Assembly (NCBI GenBank): GCA_964600075.1
Contig: CAZRIE010000092.1
Coordinates: 1 to 16,755 of the forward strand
Reading direction: 5' to 3'
Origin: CAZRIE01 sp964600075
GTDB taxonomy: Bacteria > Bacteroidota > Bacteroidia > Flavobacteriales > Flavobacteriaceae
Length of the DNA stretch: 16,755 bases
Positions 6,973-14,034 of the stretch are shown here, piece by piece. The notes under the pieces are model-generated. The model did no database searches and had not been told where the DNA came from. It saw only the letters and a list, made by a program, of their open reading frames with translations. Each line of letters starts with the position of its first letter. The stretch's first letter is position 1. A program made the translations under genes and the position numbers.

Positions 6973-8232
6973 TCAATCCAATACTTTTGCATTTTGCAAT
7001 TGAGGTTCTTCGGTTTTTCTGTTTTTAAGCCAAAAATAGAGTATGGTAAAAAGCACAATTAAAATTCCCGGAAAAAGTACCATGGTACCCATGGTCGCCT
7101 GACCTGCAACTATTTCAAGTTCATCACCGGTCAATCCGTTTGCGGATGCGGCAGCTCTATCCGAATCGATCCATCCACCGATAATCCGTTGGAATATAGA
7201 TGTTGAAAACATGCCGATAGCTCCAATTATAGACATGCCCAAAGCACCACTTCTAGGTACTTTGGTTGCTACTAAGCCAATCATATTTGGCCAAAAATAG
7301 GCTATGCCAAGGGCAAAAACTATCGCGGCAACATAGGCCATGGCTCCAGTTTGCGTACTAAACAGATAAATTCCTATAGTAGCCAATACGGCTGAACCCA
7401 ACAAAACCCCAGTTAAATTAAACTTCGCAACCATACTGCCCCCAAAAAACCTAGCTACGGCCATTAATCCAGCGGTTAGAGCCAAAATTAGGTAAGTGTT
7501 TGCACCGCTTTTTTCCAAAATAAGACCGACCCATTGATTTGGCCCGAATTCGGAGATGGCTGTTAGCGCCATGCAAACACCAATGAAAATAAACAAAGGT
7601 GTAGCCATGGCCTTAACATTGCCACCAAGTGTTGCTGCTTCCTTCACTTTTGCTTTCGGCCAATTTTGACCAAAAAATAAATAGGCATAAATGATAGCAG
7701 GAATTAATAGCAACCATACTTGATCTTGACCTATAATACCCAAGTATTCCATTAATCCTGACAATAAAATTCCTACTGCAATTCCGCCTGGGAACCACAT
7801 ATGAAAACGATTTAACATTTTACTCATTCTATTGCCTTCATAGGCATCTGCAATCATAGGGTTACAAGCTGCTTCCGTACAACCATTACCTAAGCCTATT
7901 AATAGATTGGCCACCAGTAAAAGCATATAGCTTCCTGAAAAAATAAGCATCAAAATGCCAATGGCGTGTGCAAAAAAGGCAAACTGCATTATCGCTTTGC
8001 CTCCCACTTTATGGTAAATCAAACCACCAATTACCATTGATATTGGGAAACCTGCGAACCACATCGAAGTGATAAGGCCTCCTTGACTAGCAGATAATTC
8101 TAATTCTTTTATGAGTTGATCTAAAATTCCGGCGGCGATAGCAAAAGAAAATGCCGTGGTAATCAGTGCGAAGCAGCTACCATAAAAAAGTCTGTTGGCA
8201 TTGGAGGCCATTGTTTTTGTTGATGTTTCCAT
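6973..8232 (-). CDS. MFS sugar transporter, FHS-like
   Basis: This 419-residue inner-membrane protein has about 12 hydrophobic segments and a cytoplasmic tail rich in charged residues. The segment GNGCTEAACNPMIADAY (about 114-130) followed by KMLNRFHMWFPGG matches the NP...LN..H..WPGG pattern of the fucose/proton symporter-like (FHS) branch of the major facilitator superfamily. It is probably an importer of a neutral sugar or sugar derivative. It is divergent from the Gfo/Idh-sulfatase-FGE-galactokinase operon and shares its 389-bp regulatory gap, so joint control and a common substrate (galactose or a desulfated oligosaccharide) are a reasonable inference. A strong terminator follows the gene. 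The start at 8232 gives METSTKTMAS; a second Met at residue 8 is possible. Substrate unproven. Confidence 0.83.
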   Translation of the reverse strand: METSTKTMASNANRLFYGSCFALITTAFSFAIAAGILDQLIKELELSASQGGLITSMWFAGFPISMVIGGLIYHKVGGKAIMQFAFFAHAIGILMLIFSGSYMLLLVANLLIGLGNGCTEAACNPMIADAYEGNRMSKMLNRFHMWFPGGIAVGILLSGLMEYLGIIGQDQVWLLLIPAIIYAYLFFGQNWPKAKVKEAATLGGNVKAMATPLFIFIGVCMALTAISEFGPNQWVGLILEKSGANTYLILALTAGLMAVARFFGGSMVAKFNLTGVLLGSAVLATIGIYLFSTQTGAMAYVAAIVFALGIAYFWPNMIGLVATKVPRSGALGMSIIGAIGMFSTSIFQRIIGGWIDSDRAAASANGLTGDELEIVAGQATMGTMVLFPGILIVLFTILYFWLKNRKTEEPQLQNAKVLD

Positions 8233-8404
8233 ACGATAATTGGTTTATTGTTTTAATATTCTACAAAAGAAATATAATTGGTTAAATGCTTGATTTTTGA
8301 GAAAATCACAACGAAAGATAATTCAAAAATCCGTAATTGATAAAAAAAAAGTGGTTTTACCGATAAAATCAATAAAAGATGTAAAACAAGTGGCCGTTAC
8401 TATA

Positions 8405-8416
8405 ATGCAATTGCAT
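8405..8416. promoter_or_regulatory. Candidate operator, perfect palindrome
   Basis: ATGCAATTGCAT is self-complementary over all 12 bp and its core TGCAATTGC recurs at 8485-8493. Such symmetric sites are typical targets of dimeric repressors. Role inferred from symmetry, repetition and position only. Confidence 0.4.
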
Positions 8417-8484
8417 AAAGTCTATTCGTCTTGCTGTGCTACGATTTAGACCAGAACATGCTACGTGTTTTGTGGTTAAAAGCC

Positions 8485-8493
8485 TGCAATTGC
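8485..8493. promoter_or_regulatory. Second candidate operator copy (TGCAATTGC)
   Basis: This repeats the core of the palindrome at 8405-8416; the centres are 79 bp apart. The inner eight bases GCAATTGC are a perfect palindrome. A repressor bound to both could loop the DNA, which is inference. Confidence 0.33.
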
Positions 8494-8621
8494 TGTATTC
8501 ACTAATTTTTTGACTTGGCTAATGTCAAAATCATAAGTATAGCAGAGATTAAGTGCGATATTATATTTATATTCACACTTGCTCTGAAGAACTTATAAAA
8601 CCAGCTATAAAATTATTAGAC

Positions 8622-10031
8622 ATGAAGAATATGAAAATGAACCAAACTGAAAAGGAATCGACAAAAAAGTCCAGAAGGGATTTTGTCAAAAATACCGCTC
8701 TATTTACGGGGGCTTCTATGCTATTGCCCAACCTGCAAATGAATGCGATGGTAAATGTTTTCAAAGATAAAAAGCTTAAGATTGCCTTGGTTGGATGTGG
8801 AGGTCGTGGCACTGGTGCCGCAGTTCAAGCATTATCCGCAGACGAGAATGTAGAATTGGTCGCTATGGCCGATGCTTTTGAAGATCGGTTAAAGAGTAGT
8901 CTTATGAACATTACAAAGACCATTTGTGATGCTGAAGAAGCGAGTAACCCTAAAAAGAAGAAAAAAAATGATTCAGATGCATTATGTAAGACAAAAAAAG
9001 TAAACGTTCCCGAAGAAAATCAGTTCGTCGGTTTTGATGGTGCTCAAAAAGCTATGGATTTGGCCGATGTGGTCATTTTAGCTACGCCTCCGGGTTTCCG
9101 TCCGCAACATTTTGAATATGCTATCAATAATGGTAAGCATGTGTTCATGGAGAAACCCGTTGCGACCGATGTTCCGGGAGTACGAAAGGTTTTGGCAGCG
9201 GCTAAAATGGCAAAAGATAAAAAACTGAACGTAGTGGTAGGTCTACAAAGGCATTATCAAGACAGTTATTTAGCTGCGATGGAACATTTGAAAAAAGATG
9301 CTATCGGAAATATTGTTTCTGGTCAAGTATATTGGAACAGCGGTGGGGTTTGGATACGTGAAAGACAGCCCGGTCAGACCGAACTGGAATATCAGATGCG
9401 AAACTGGTATTATTTCAACTGGCTCTGTGGCGATCATATTTTAGAACAACATATACATAATATCGATGTTGCGAACTGGTTTGTGGGCGAATACCCGATA
9501 TCAGCGCAAGGAATGGGTGGACGTCAAGTACGTACCGGAAAAGACACCGGCGAAATTTTCGATCACCATTTTGTAGAATATACGTATCCTAGTGGTGCGG
9601 TAATCGCCAGCCAATGCCGTCATCAACCAGAGACCATGAGTAGAGTATCAGAATTCTTTCAAGGTACAAAGGGAACGGTTTCCACAGAAGGTGACAATGC
9701 GACGATAAAAGATTGGAGTGGTAAAACACTCTTTGAGCATCGTGGAAAAGACGATCCCAACCCCTACGAAGTAGAACACGTAAAACTATTTGAATCTATT
9801 AGGAATGGAGGTGTAATTTCCAATGCAGAGAACGGTGCCAAAAGTACGATGAGTGCGATTATCGGTAGAATGGCGACCTATTCTGGTAAAGTAATTAAAT
9901 GGGACGAAGCCATGCAATCAAATCTAGATTTGGCTTCTGATGATTTGAACTGGGATTCACCGGCGCCTGTTCAACCAAATGCTGACGGTACTTATGAAAT
10001 TCCTACTCCTGGAAAAACGGTTGTCATGTAA
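8622..10031 (+). CDS. Tat-exported Gfo/Idh/MocA-family oxidoreductase
   Basis: From ATG at 8622 this is 469 residues. A twin-arginine signal SRRDFVK (17-23) is followed by a hydrophobic stretch, so the protein is probably folded with its cofactor and exported to the periplasm. The Rossmann motif is GCGGRGTG (58-65), the catalytic-Lys motif EKPVA (Lys178), and the C-terminal domain has HNID (279-282). Between the first and second Rossmann strands lies a lysine-rich insertion (about 108-128, five Lys in a row), coded partly by eight consecutive A. Exported relatives are common in polysaccharide-degrading Bacteroidota; some NAD-containing Gfo/Idh proteins (GH109) are glycosidases, but this one keeps EKP and is not clearly GH109. 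An upstream extension to 8553 is open but would precede the Tat signal with unrelated sequence; Met27 or Met29 of that extended frame are other options. First gene of the sulfatase operon, 17 nt before the sulfatase. Confidence 0.85.
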   Translation: MKNMKMNQTEKESTKKSRRDFVKNTALFTGASMLLPNLQMNAMVNVFKDKKLKIALVGCGGRGTGAAVQALSADENVELVAMADAFEDRLKSSLMNITKTICDAEEASNPKKKKKNDSDALCKTKKVNVPEENQFVGFDGAQKAMDLADVVILATPPGFRPQHFEYAINNGKHVFMEKPVATDVPGVRKVLAAAKMAKDKKLNVVVGLQRHYQDSYLAAMEHLKKDAIGNIVSGQVYWNSGGVWIRERQPGQTELEYQMRNWYYFNWLCGDHILEQHIHNIDVANWFVGEYPISAQGMGGRQVRTGKDTGEIFDHHFVEYTYPSGAVIASQCRHQPETMSRVSEFFQGTKGTVSTEGDNATIKDWSGKTLFEHRGKDDPNPYEVEHVKLFESIRNGGVISNAENGAKSTMSAIIGRMATYSGKVIKWDEAMQSNLDLASDDLNWDSPAPVQPNADGTYEIPTPGKTVVM

Positions 10032-10048
10032 TCATATCAATTCCTATT

Positions 10049-11623
10049 ATGATGTATAGAAAATCAATAATGTCCCTGCTTTTGGCAGGGACACTTTTTT
10101 TGTCGTGTAAAGAGAAAGCACCTTCGGTAGGTGAGGAAGTTGAATCTAGTAAGCCCAATATCATCTATATTTTAGCCGATGATTTGGGCTATGCCGAAGT
10201 AGGTGCCTACGGACAAGAGAAAATAGAAACACCCAATATAGATGCATTGGCGAAATCGGGAATGCTGTTTACACAGCATTACACCAGTGCACCCGTTTGT
10301 GCCCCAGCGAGGTACATGTTGCTTACAGGAAAACATGCAGGCCATGCTTATATTAGAAGCAATTCAGAATGGAAAGAAAGAGGCGAGGTTTGGGACCACC
10401 GCGCCATGGCAAAAGATTCTACCTTAGAAGGCCAAGGGCCCATGCCTGAATCTACCATCACACTGGCAGATCGCTTAAGAGAGGTCGGCTATACCACAGG
10501 AATGGTTGGTAAATGGGGCCTAGGCGCACCACATACCCACTCGATTCCCAACAACATGGGATTTGATTTTTTCTACGGCTTCAACTGTCAACGACAGGCG
10601 CATACCTACTATCCTTTACATTTATATGAAAATAAAATTCGGGTTCACTTGGCCAATGATACCATAGTGCCCGGCACTTATTTGCCAGAAGGGGCTGACC
10701 CCAAAGACCCTAAAAGTTATGCCGACTTTACGCAGACCGATTACGCCCCAGCGCTGATGTTCAGTGAAATCACGAGTTTTGTGAAAATCAATAAACAAAG
10801 GCCTTTCTTTTTATATTGGGCGACGCCGATTCCGCATGTGGCTTTACAGGCTCCGCAACGATGGGTCGATTACTATGTAGAGAAACTCGGTGAGGAGGAA
10901 CCCTATTTAGGTGAAAGAGGATATTTTCCTCATAAAAATCCACGTGCGGCTTATGCGGCCATGGTTTCCTATCTTGATGAGAATATCGGCAAACTCGTTA
11001 AGCAGTTAAAAGATCAGGGTATTTATGACAATACCTTGATTGTTTTTAGTTCTGACAACGGTCCTAGTTTTAATGGTGGTACAGATTCCGAATTTTTTCA
11101 AAGTGCCAAGCCATTTGATGGAATCTACGGCAGAGGAAAAGGTTTTTTATATGAAGGGGGCATTCGTGTACCTATGATCGCTTCATGGCCGGGGCATATT
11201 AAATCAGGTACAAAAAGCGACCATATTTCGGCGCATTACGATATGTTGGCCACTTTTGCCGATGTAGCCGGTTATGCGAAGCCCGTAGATACCGATGGGA
11301 TTAGTTTTTTGCCTACTTTGTTATCTATAGAAAACCAAGAAGAACATGAATTTTTGTATTGGGAGTTTCCAAGTTATGGGGGTCAGGTGGCCTTTCGTAT
11401 GGGTGATTGGAAACTGGTTCGTCAGAATCTCGTAAACGATTTGGAATCCACATTGGAGCTTTATAATCTTAAGGATGATCCAACCGAGACTAAAAACGTG
11501 GCAGATTTGCATCCGGAAATTATAGCTAAGGCAGCCAAAATTTTTGATAGGGAACGGGAAACACCCGAATTGAAGAATTTCAAAATGCCGGAGATTGAAA
11601 ACGGATTGCTAACCGAAAAATAG
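10049..11623 (+). CDS. S1-family arylsulfatase, lipoprotein
   Basis: This 524-residue formylglycine-dependent sulfatase is exported as a lipoprotein: the signal ends in LFLSC (Cys20). Metal ligands Asp44-Asp45 occur in ILADDLGY. The sulfatase signature is CAPAR (84-88), where Cys84 is the residue converted to formylglycine, and LTGKH follows. Further catalytic or metal residues are Lys155 in GKWGLG, His263, Asp336-Asn337 in SSDNGP, and Lys364. The chain is full length. Cys rather than Ser at position 84 fits maturation by the FGE encoded next. The pattern recalls arylsulfatase A-like enzymes that act on sulfated galactose or N-acetylgalactosamine, and adjacent galactokinase supports galactose; the exact subfamily and sulfate position are not determined. 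ATG-ATG at 10049/10052 are equivalent starts. A terminator-like hairpin lies inside the signal-peptide codons. Confidence 0.92.
   Translation: MMYRKSIMSLLLAGTLFLSCKEKAPSVGEEVESSKPNIIYILADDLGYAEVGAYGQEKIETPNIDALAKSGMLFTQHYTSAPVCAPARYMLLTGKHAGHAYIRSNSEWKERGEVWDHRAMAKDSTLEGQGPMPESTITLADRLREVGYTTGMVGKWGLGAPHTHSIPNNMGFDFFYGFNCQRQAHTYYPLHLYENKIRVHLANDTIVPGTYLPEGADPKDPKSYADFTQTDYAPALMFSEITSFVKINKQRPFFLYWATPIPHVALQAPQRWVDYYVEKLGEEEPYLGERGYFPHKNPRAAYAAMVSYLDENIGKLVKQLKDQGIYDNTLIVFSSDNGPSFNGGTDSEFFQSAKPFDGIYGRGKGFLYEGGIRVPMIASWPGHIKSGTKSDHISAHYDMLATFADVAGYAKPVDTDGISFLPTLLSIENQEEHEFLYWEFPSYGGQVAFRMGDWKLVRQNLVNDLESTLELYNLKDDPTETKNVADLHPEIIAKAAKIFDRERETPELKNFKMPEIENGLLTEK
10071..10101 (+). terminator. Intrinsic terminator-like hairpin inside the sulfatase signal-peptide codons
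   Basis: The arms TGTCCCTGC (10071-10079) and GCAGGGACA (10085-10093) pair perfectly over 9 bp with loop TTTTG, followed by one C and seven T (10095-10101). This is the full form of a Rho-independent terminator, yet it covers codons 8-18 of the sulfatase. Translation of the leader would keep it unfolded. It may act as a translation-coupled attenuator or set lower expression downstream; a chance product of Leu/Phe-rich signal-peptide codons is possible. Confidence 0.65.
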
Positions 11624-11634
11624 GATTAACTTTG
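11606..11634 (+). promoter_or_regulatory. Bacteroidota-type promoter before the FGE gene
   Basis: TTG at 11606-11608, an 18-nt spacer, and TAACTTTG at 11627-11634 match the Flavobacterium/Bacteroides pattern of TTG followed by TAnnTTTG. The predicted start would lie near 11641, giving a leader of roughly 18 nt to the ATG at 11659. It overlaps the end of the sulfatase gene, so it would be an internal promoter for FGE and galK. Confidence 0.5.
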
Positions 11635-11658
11635 TGTTTCCATTTTTTAAAGAAATTC

Positions 11659-12798
11659 ATGCGTAGCACTATTTTAAGTTTTATTAGCATTGCCCTTTTA
11701 TCCTTTTCAATAGGATGTAAAGAGGAGAAAAAAGCAAAATCGAAAATCGTCGAAGCTTCTGAAAAGGTTGAGAAGCCAAAAATATCAGTAATTGATACGG
11801 TTGTTGTTAAAGATAAACCAGAAGATGTGGAAACACCAAAAGATATGGTGTGGGTTCCCGGTGGCGTAATCGTTCAAGGCGCGGTTCCTCAAGATAAAGC
11901 GGCCATGGGTCATGAAAAACCTGCGCACAAGGTTGCTGTTGATGGTTTCTTTATGGATATTGCCGAGGTGACCAATAGTGAATTTAAGAAATTTGTCGAT
12001 GAGACAAGCTATAAGACGGTTGCAGAACGCGAAATCGATTGGGAAGAAATGAAAAAACAACTCCCCGAAGGTACGCCCAAGCCCCATGATTCTGTAATGG
12101 AGCCGGGTTCGTTGACCTTTAAAAAAACCAAAAGTTCAGTTTCAAATCTCTATGATTTTTCGCAATGGTGGAAATGGACCATCGGTGCAGATTGGAAACA
12201 CCCGAACGGTCCGGGAAGTTCCATTAAAGGGAAAGGTAATTACCCCGTGGTTCATATTTCTTTTGAAGACGCCCAGGCCTACTGCCAATGGGCCAACCGA
12301 CGTTTGCCGACAGAAGCGGAGTGGGAGAGGGCCGCTAAGGGCGAACATTTGAATTCGACTTATTTCTGGGGCGATGAAGATGCACAGCTCTCAAAAAAAG
12401 CAAATACTTGGGAAGGCGAGTTTCCCGTTACCAACATTAAAACCGATGGTTATGAAGACCGAGCTCCAGTGCAATCGTACCCACCCAACGATTTTGGTTT
12501 GTATGACATGGCTGGAAATGTTTGGGAATGGACGGGTGATTGGTACAATACCAATTATTATAAAGAGATGAGTAATACCATAGTAAAAAATCCGCAGGGG
12601 GCAGTCTCACCCTATAACCAAAGGGACCCCTATGCCAAAGAAAAGGTGATGAAAGGGGGGTCCTTTCTGTGTAATGCTTCTTATTGTGCGAGTTACCGAA
12701 TTTCTTCTCGAATGGCGACCAGTCTTGATTCTTCATTAGAGCATTTGGGTTTTCGTACAGTGGCAACTGCTAACATGGTGCGTGATAAAACCAAATAA
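11659..12798 (+). CDS. Formylglycine-generating enzyme (FGE, SUMF1 family), exported lipoprotein
   Basis: This 379-residue protein has a lipoprotein signal ending in FSIGC (Cys20), a charged linker to about residue 60, and a full FGE/SUMF1 domain from MVWVPGG onward. Both copper-binding catalytic cysteines of genuine FGE are present: Cys338 and Cys343 in GGSFLCNASYC, in the same spacing as human FGE. Further similarity to human FGE includes RLPTEAEWE (215-223), GEFPVTN, GLYDMAGNVWEW (280-291) and LGFR near the end. The enzyme uses oxygen and copper to convert the sulfatase active-site Cys to formylglycine. Its target is probably the adjacent sulfatase, Cys84. An exported location differs from the cytosolic bacterial FGEs I know of. 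I chose ATG at 11659; an upstream in-frame TTG at 11632 would precede the signal with nine residues and overlap the promoter. It ends 10 nt before galK. Confidence 0.92.
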   Translation: MRSTILSFISIALLSFSIGCKEEKKAKSKIVEASEKVEKPKISVIDTVVVKDKPEDVETPKDMVWVPGGVIVQGAVPQDKAAMGHEKPAHKVAVDGFFMDIAEVTNSEFKKFVDETSYKTVAEREIDWEEMKKQLPEGTPKPHDSVMEPGSLTFKKTKSSVSNLYDFSQWWKWTIGADWKHPNGPGSSIKGKGNYPVVHISFEDAQAYCQWANRRLPTEAEWERAAKGEHLNSTYFWGDEDAQLSKKANTWEGEFPVTNIKTDGYEDRAPVQSYPPNDFGLYDMAGNVWEWTGDWYNTNYYKEMSNTIVKNPQGAVSPYNQRDPYAKEKVMKGGSFLCNASYCASYRISSRMATSLDSSLEHLGFRTVATANMVRDKTK

Positions 12799-12808
12799 GA
12801 CGACCGTT

Positions 12809-13942
12809 ATGCAATTTTTAAAAAATTTTAATCCCGAATTAAAGGTGGTATCCCCGGGTAGGATCAATCTTATAGGGGAGCATACCGACTACAATTTGGG
12901 CTATGTTTTGCCAACGGCGATAGAAAAGAACATTACCTTCCATTTTCAAGAAAATGGTTCTGATTATAGGTGTCGTATCTATAGCAAAACCTATGATACC
13001 GGTTTCGAACTAAGCCTTAAAGTTCTTTCAAGAAGTGAGGTAGAGTGGCAGAACTATATTCTCGGCGTATTGAACGAAATCTCAAAGCGAACTGATAAGC
13101 TTAGAGGTTTTGACTGTACTCTAGAAAGTAATTTGCCAACAGGGTCTGGTTTGAGTTCATCGGCCGCATTGGAATGTGGTCTTGCATTTGGCCTGAATGA
13201 AATGTTTCAACTAGGACTGACAAAACTCGAATTAGTTCAGCTATCCCAAGTAGCCGAACATACGTACGCAGGTACCCAATGTGGTATTATGGACCAATTC
13301 GCTTCCGTAATGAGCAAACCCCGGCATGTGATTTTATTGGACTGTAGATCTCTAGAAAAGAGCTATATCCCGATTGACCTTAAGCCCTATAAAATTATAC
13401 TCTTAAATACCAAAGTTTCACACAATTTGGCAACGAGCGAATATAATACCCGAAAACAGGAGTGTGAGGAAGGGGTAGCAGTCATCCGAAAAAAGTATCC
13501 CAAGATAAATTCGCTACGAGATATTAGCGAAGAAATGCTAATGAGCTGTAAAGATGAACTGAACACGACTATTTTTAAGCGATGTTCTTTTATCATCGCT
13601 GAAAATAAAAGAGTTCTGGACATGGCCGAGGCCCTTCGGAAAAAAGACCTTGAAACGGTCGGTAAAATTCTGTATAGGGCCCATGAAGGTATCAGCCAAC
13701 TTTATGAGGTAAGCTGTCCAGAATCTGATTTTCTGGTCGATTTTTCTAAATCCAACCCTGCTGTTTTAGGGGCTAGACAGACCGGTGGTGGTTTTGGGGG
13801 TTGCACCCTAAATATCGTTCACGAAACGGTTGTAGACGAATTTGTTGAAAGTGCCTCACAAGCGTATAAGAAGAAGTTTGATATTACTTTAGAACCTTTT
13901 GAAGTATTGCCTAGCGGAGGCACATCTGCCTCCGTTCTCTGA
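12809..13942 (+). CDS. galK: Galactokinase
   Basis: This GHMP-family kinase of 377 residues phosphorylates galactose to galactose 1-phosphate with ATP in the cytoplasm, the first step of the Leloir pathway. It carries the galactokinase signature GRINLIGEHTDYN (17-29; Arg18, Glu24, His25, Asp27 bind substrate), the ATP-binding PTGSGLSSSAALE (110-122), catalytic Asp162 in CGIMDQF, and the C-terminal GGGFGGCT glycine motif. ATG at 12809 lies 10 nt after the FGE stop. A GTG at 12782 would add nine residues and overlap FGE. The N-terminus is on the short side with either start. galT and galM are not in the window. Co-transcription with the sulfatase and FGE points to galactose released from a sulfated galactan or glycan. 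A stable hairpin covers the last codons. Confidence 0.92.
   Translation: MQFLKNFNPELKVVSPGRINLIGEHTDYNLGYVLPTAIEKNITFHFQENGSDYRCRIYSKTYDTGFELSLKVLSRSEVEWQNYILGVLNEISKRTDKLRGFDCTLESNLPTGSGLSSSAALECGLAFGLNEMFQLGLTKLELVQLSQVAEHTYAGTQCGIMDQFASVMSKPRHVILLDCRSLEKSYIPIDLKPYKIILLNTKVSHNLATSEYNTRKQECEEGVAVIRKKYPKINSLRDISEEMLMSCKDELNTTIFKRCSFIIAENKRVLDMAEALRKKDLETVGKILYRAHEGISQLYEVSCPESDFLVDFSKSNPAVLGARQTGGGFGGCTLNIVHETVVDEFVESASQAYKKKFDITLEPFEVLPSGGTSASVL
13915..13934 (+). terminator. Hairpin at the 3' end of galK, possible weak terminator
   Basis: CGGAGGCA (13915-13922) and TGCCTCCG (13927-13934) pair perfectly over 8 bp with loop CATC, inside the last ten codons of galK. The following sequence is pyrimidine-rich (TTCTCT) but not a T run. 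It may stop transcription poorly, or protect the mRNA 3' end. Confidence 0.45.
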
Positions 13943-14003
13943 ATTTCGTATTTCTGTTCGATGTCTACAAAAGTCGTAACATCCTACCTGAAGTCCTAGC
14001 CGG

Positions 14004-14023
14004 AAACTAAATAAGAGTTTTTT
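14004..14023 (+). terminator. Weak terminator-like hairpin in the galK / LytTR convergent gap
   Basis: AAACT (14004-14008) and AGTTT (14016-14020) form a short 5-bp stem with a 7-nt loop and extra T residues. It would be a poor terminator by itself and might act together with the hairpin at 13915-13934. Nothing else stands out in the 92-bp gap. Confidence 0.25.
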
Positions 14024-14034
14024 GATTTAGGATT

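Larger units (their letters stand above)
8233..8621. promoter_or_regulatory. Divergent regulatory region between MFS and the sulfatase operon
   Basis: This 389-bp gap contains no convincing gene. It holds a perfect 12-bp palindrome ATGCAATTGCAT at 8405-8416, a second TGCAATTGC at 8485-8493 (centres 79 bp apart), a GTTTTAC/GTAAAAC inverted repeat (8354-8360 and 8381-8387), and a direct repeat TGCTACG at 8437-8443 and 8459-8465. An A9 tract lies near 8342-8350. No perfect TTG/TAnnTTTG promoter was found on either strand. The repeats suggest operators for a sugar-responsive regulator; the regulator itself is not in the window. Confidence 0.5.

Noticed and set aside
8510..8545. E. coli-like TTGACT ... 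TAAGTAT promoter upstream of the Gfo/Idh gene
   Set aside because: Spacing is off and the host phylum uses a different promoter consensus, so the resemblance was not called.
8622..10031. Assignment of the Tat-exported Gfo/Idh protein as a GH109 glycosidase
   Set aside because: It keeps the EKP dehydrogenase motif and lacks the GH109-type replacement I would expect; similarity does not justify the call.
12152..12766. Several 60-110-codon frames on both strands within the FGE gene
   Set aside because: All overlap the strongly conserved FGE domain and have no start context or homology of their own.
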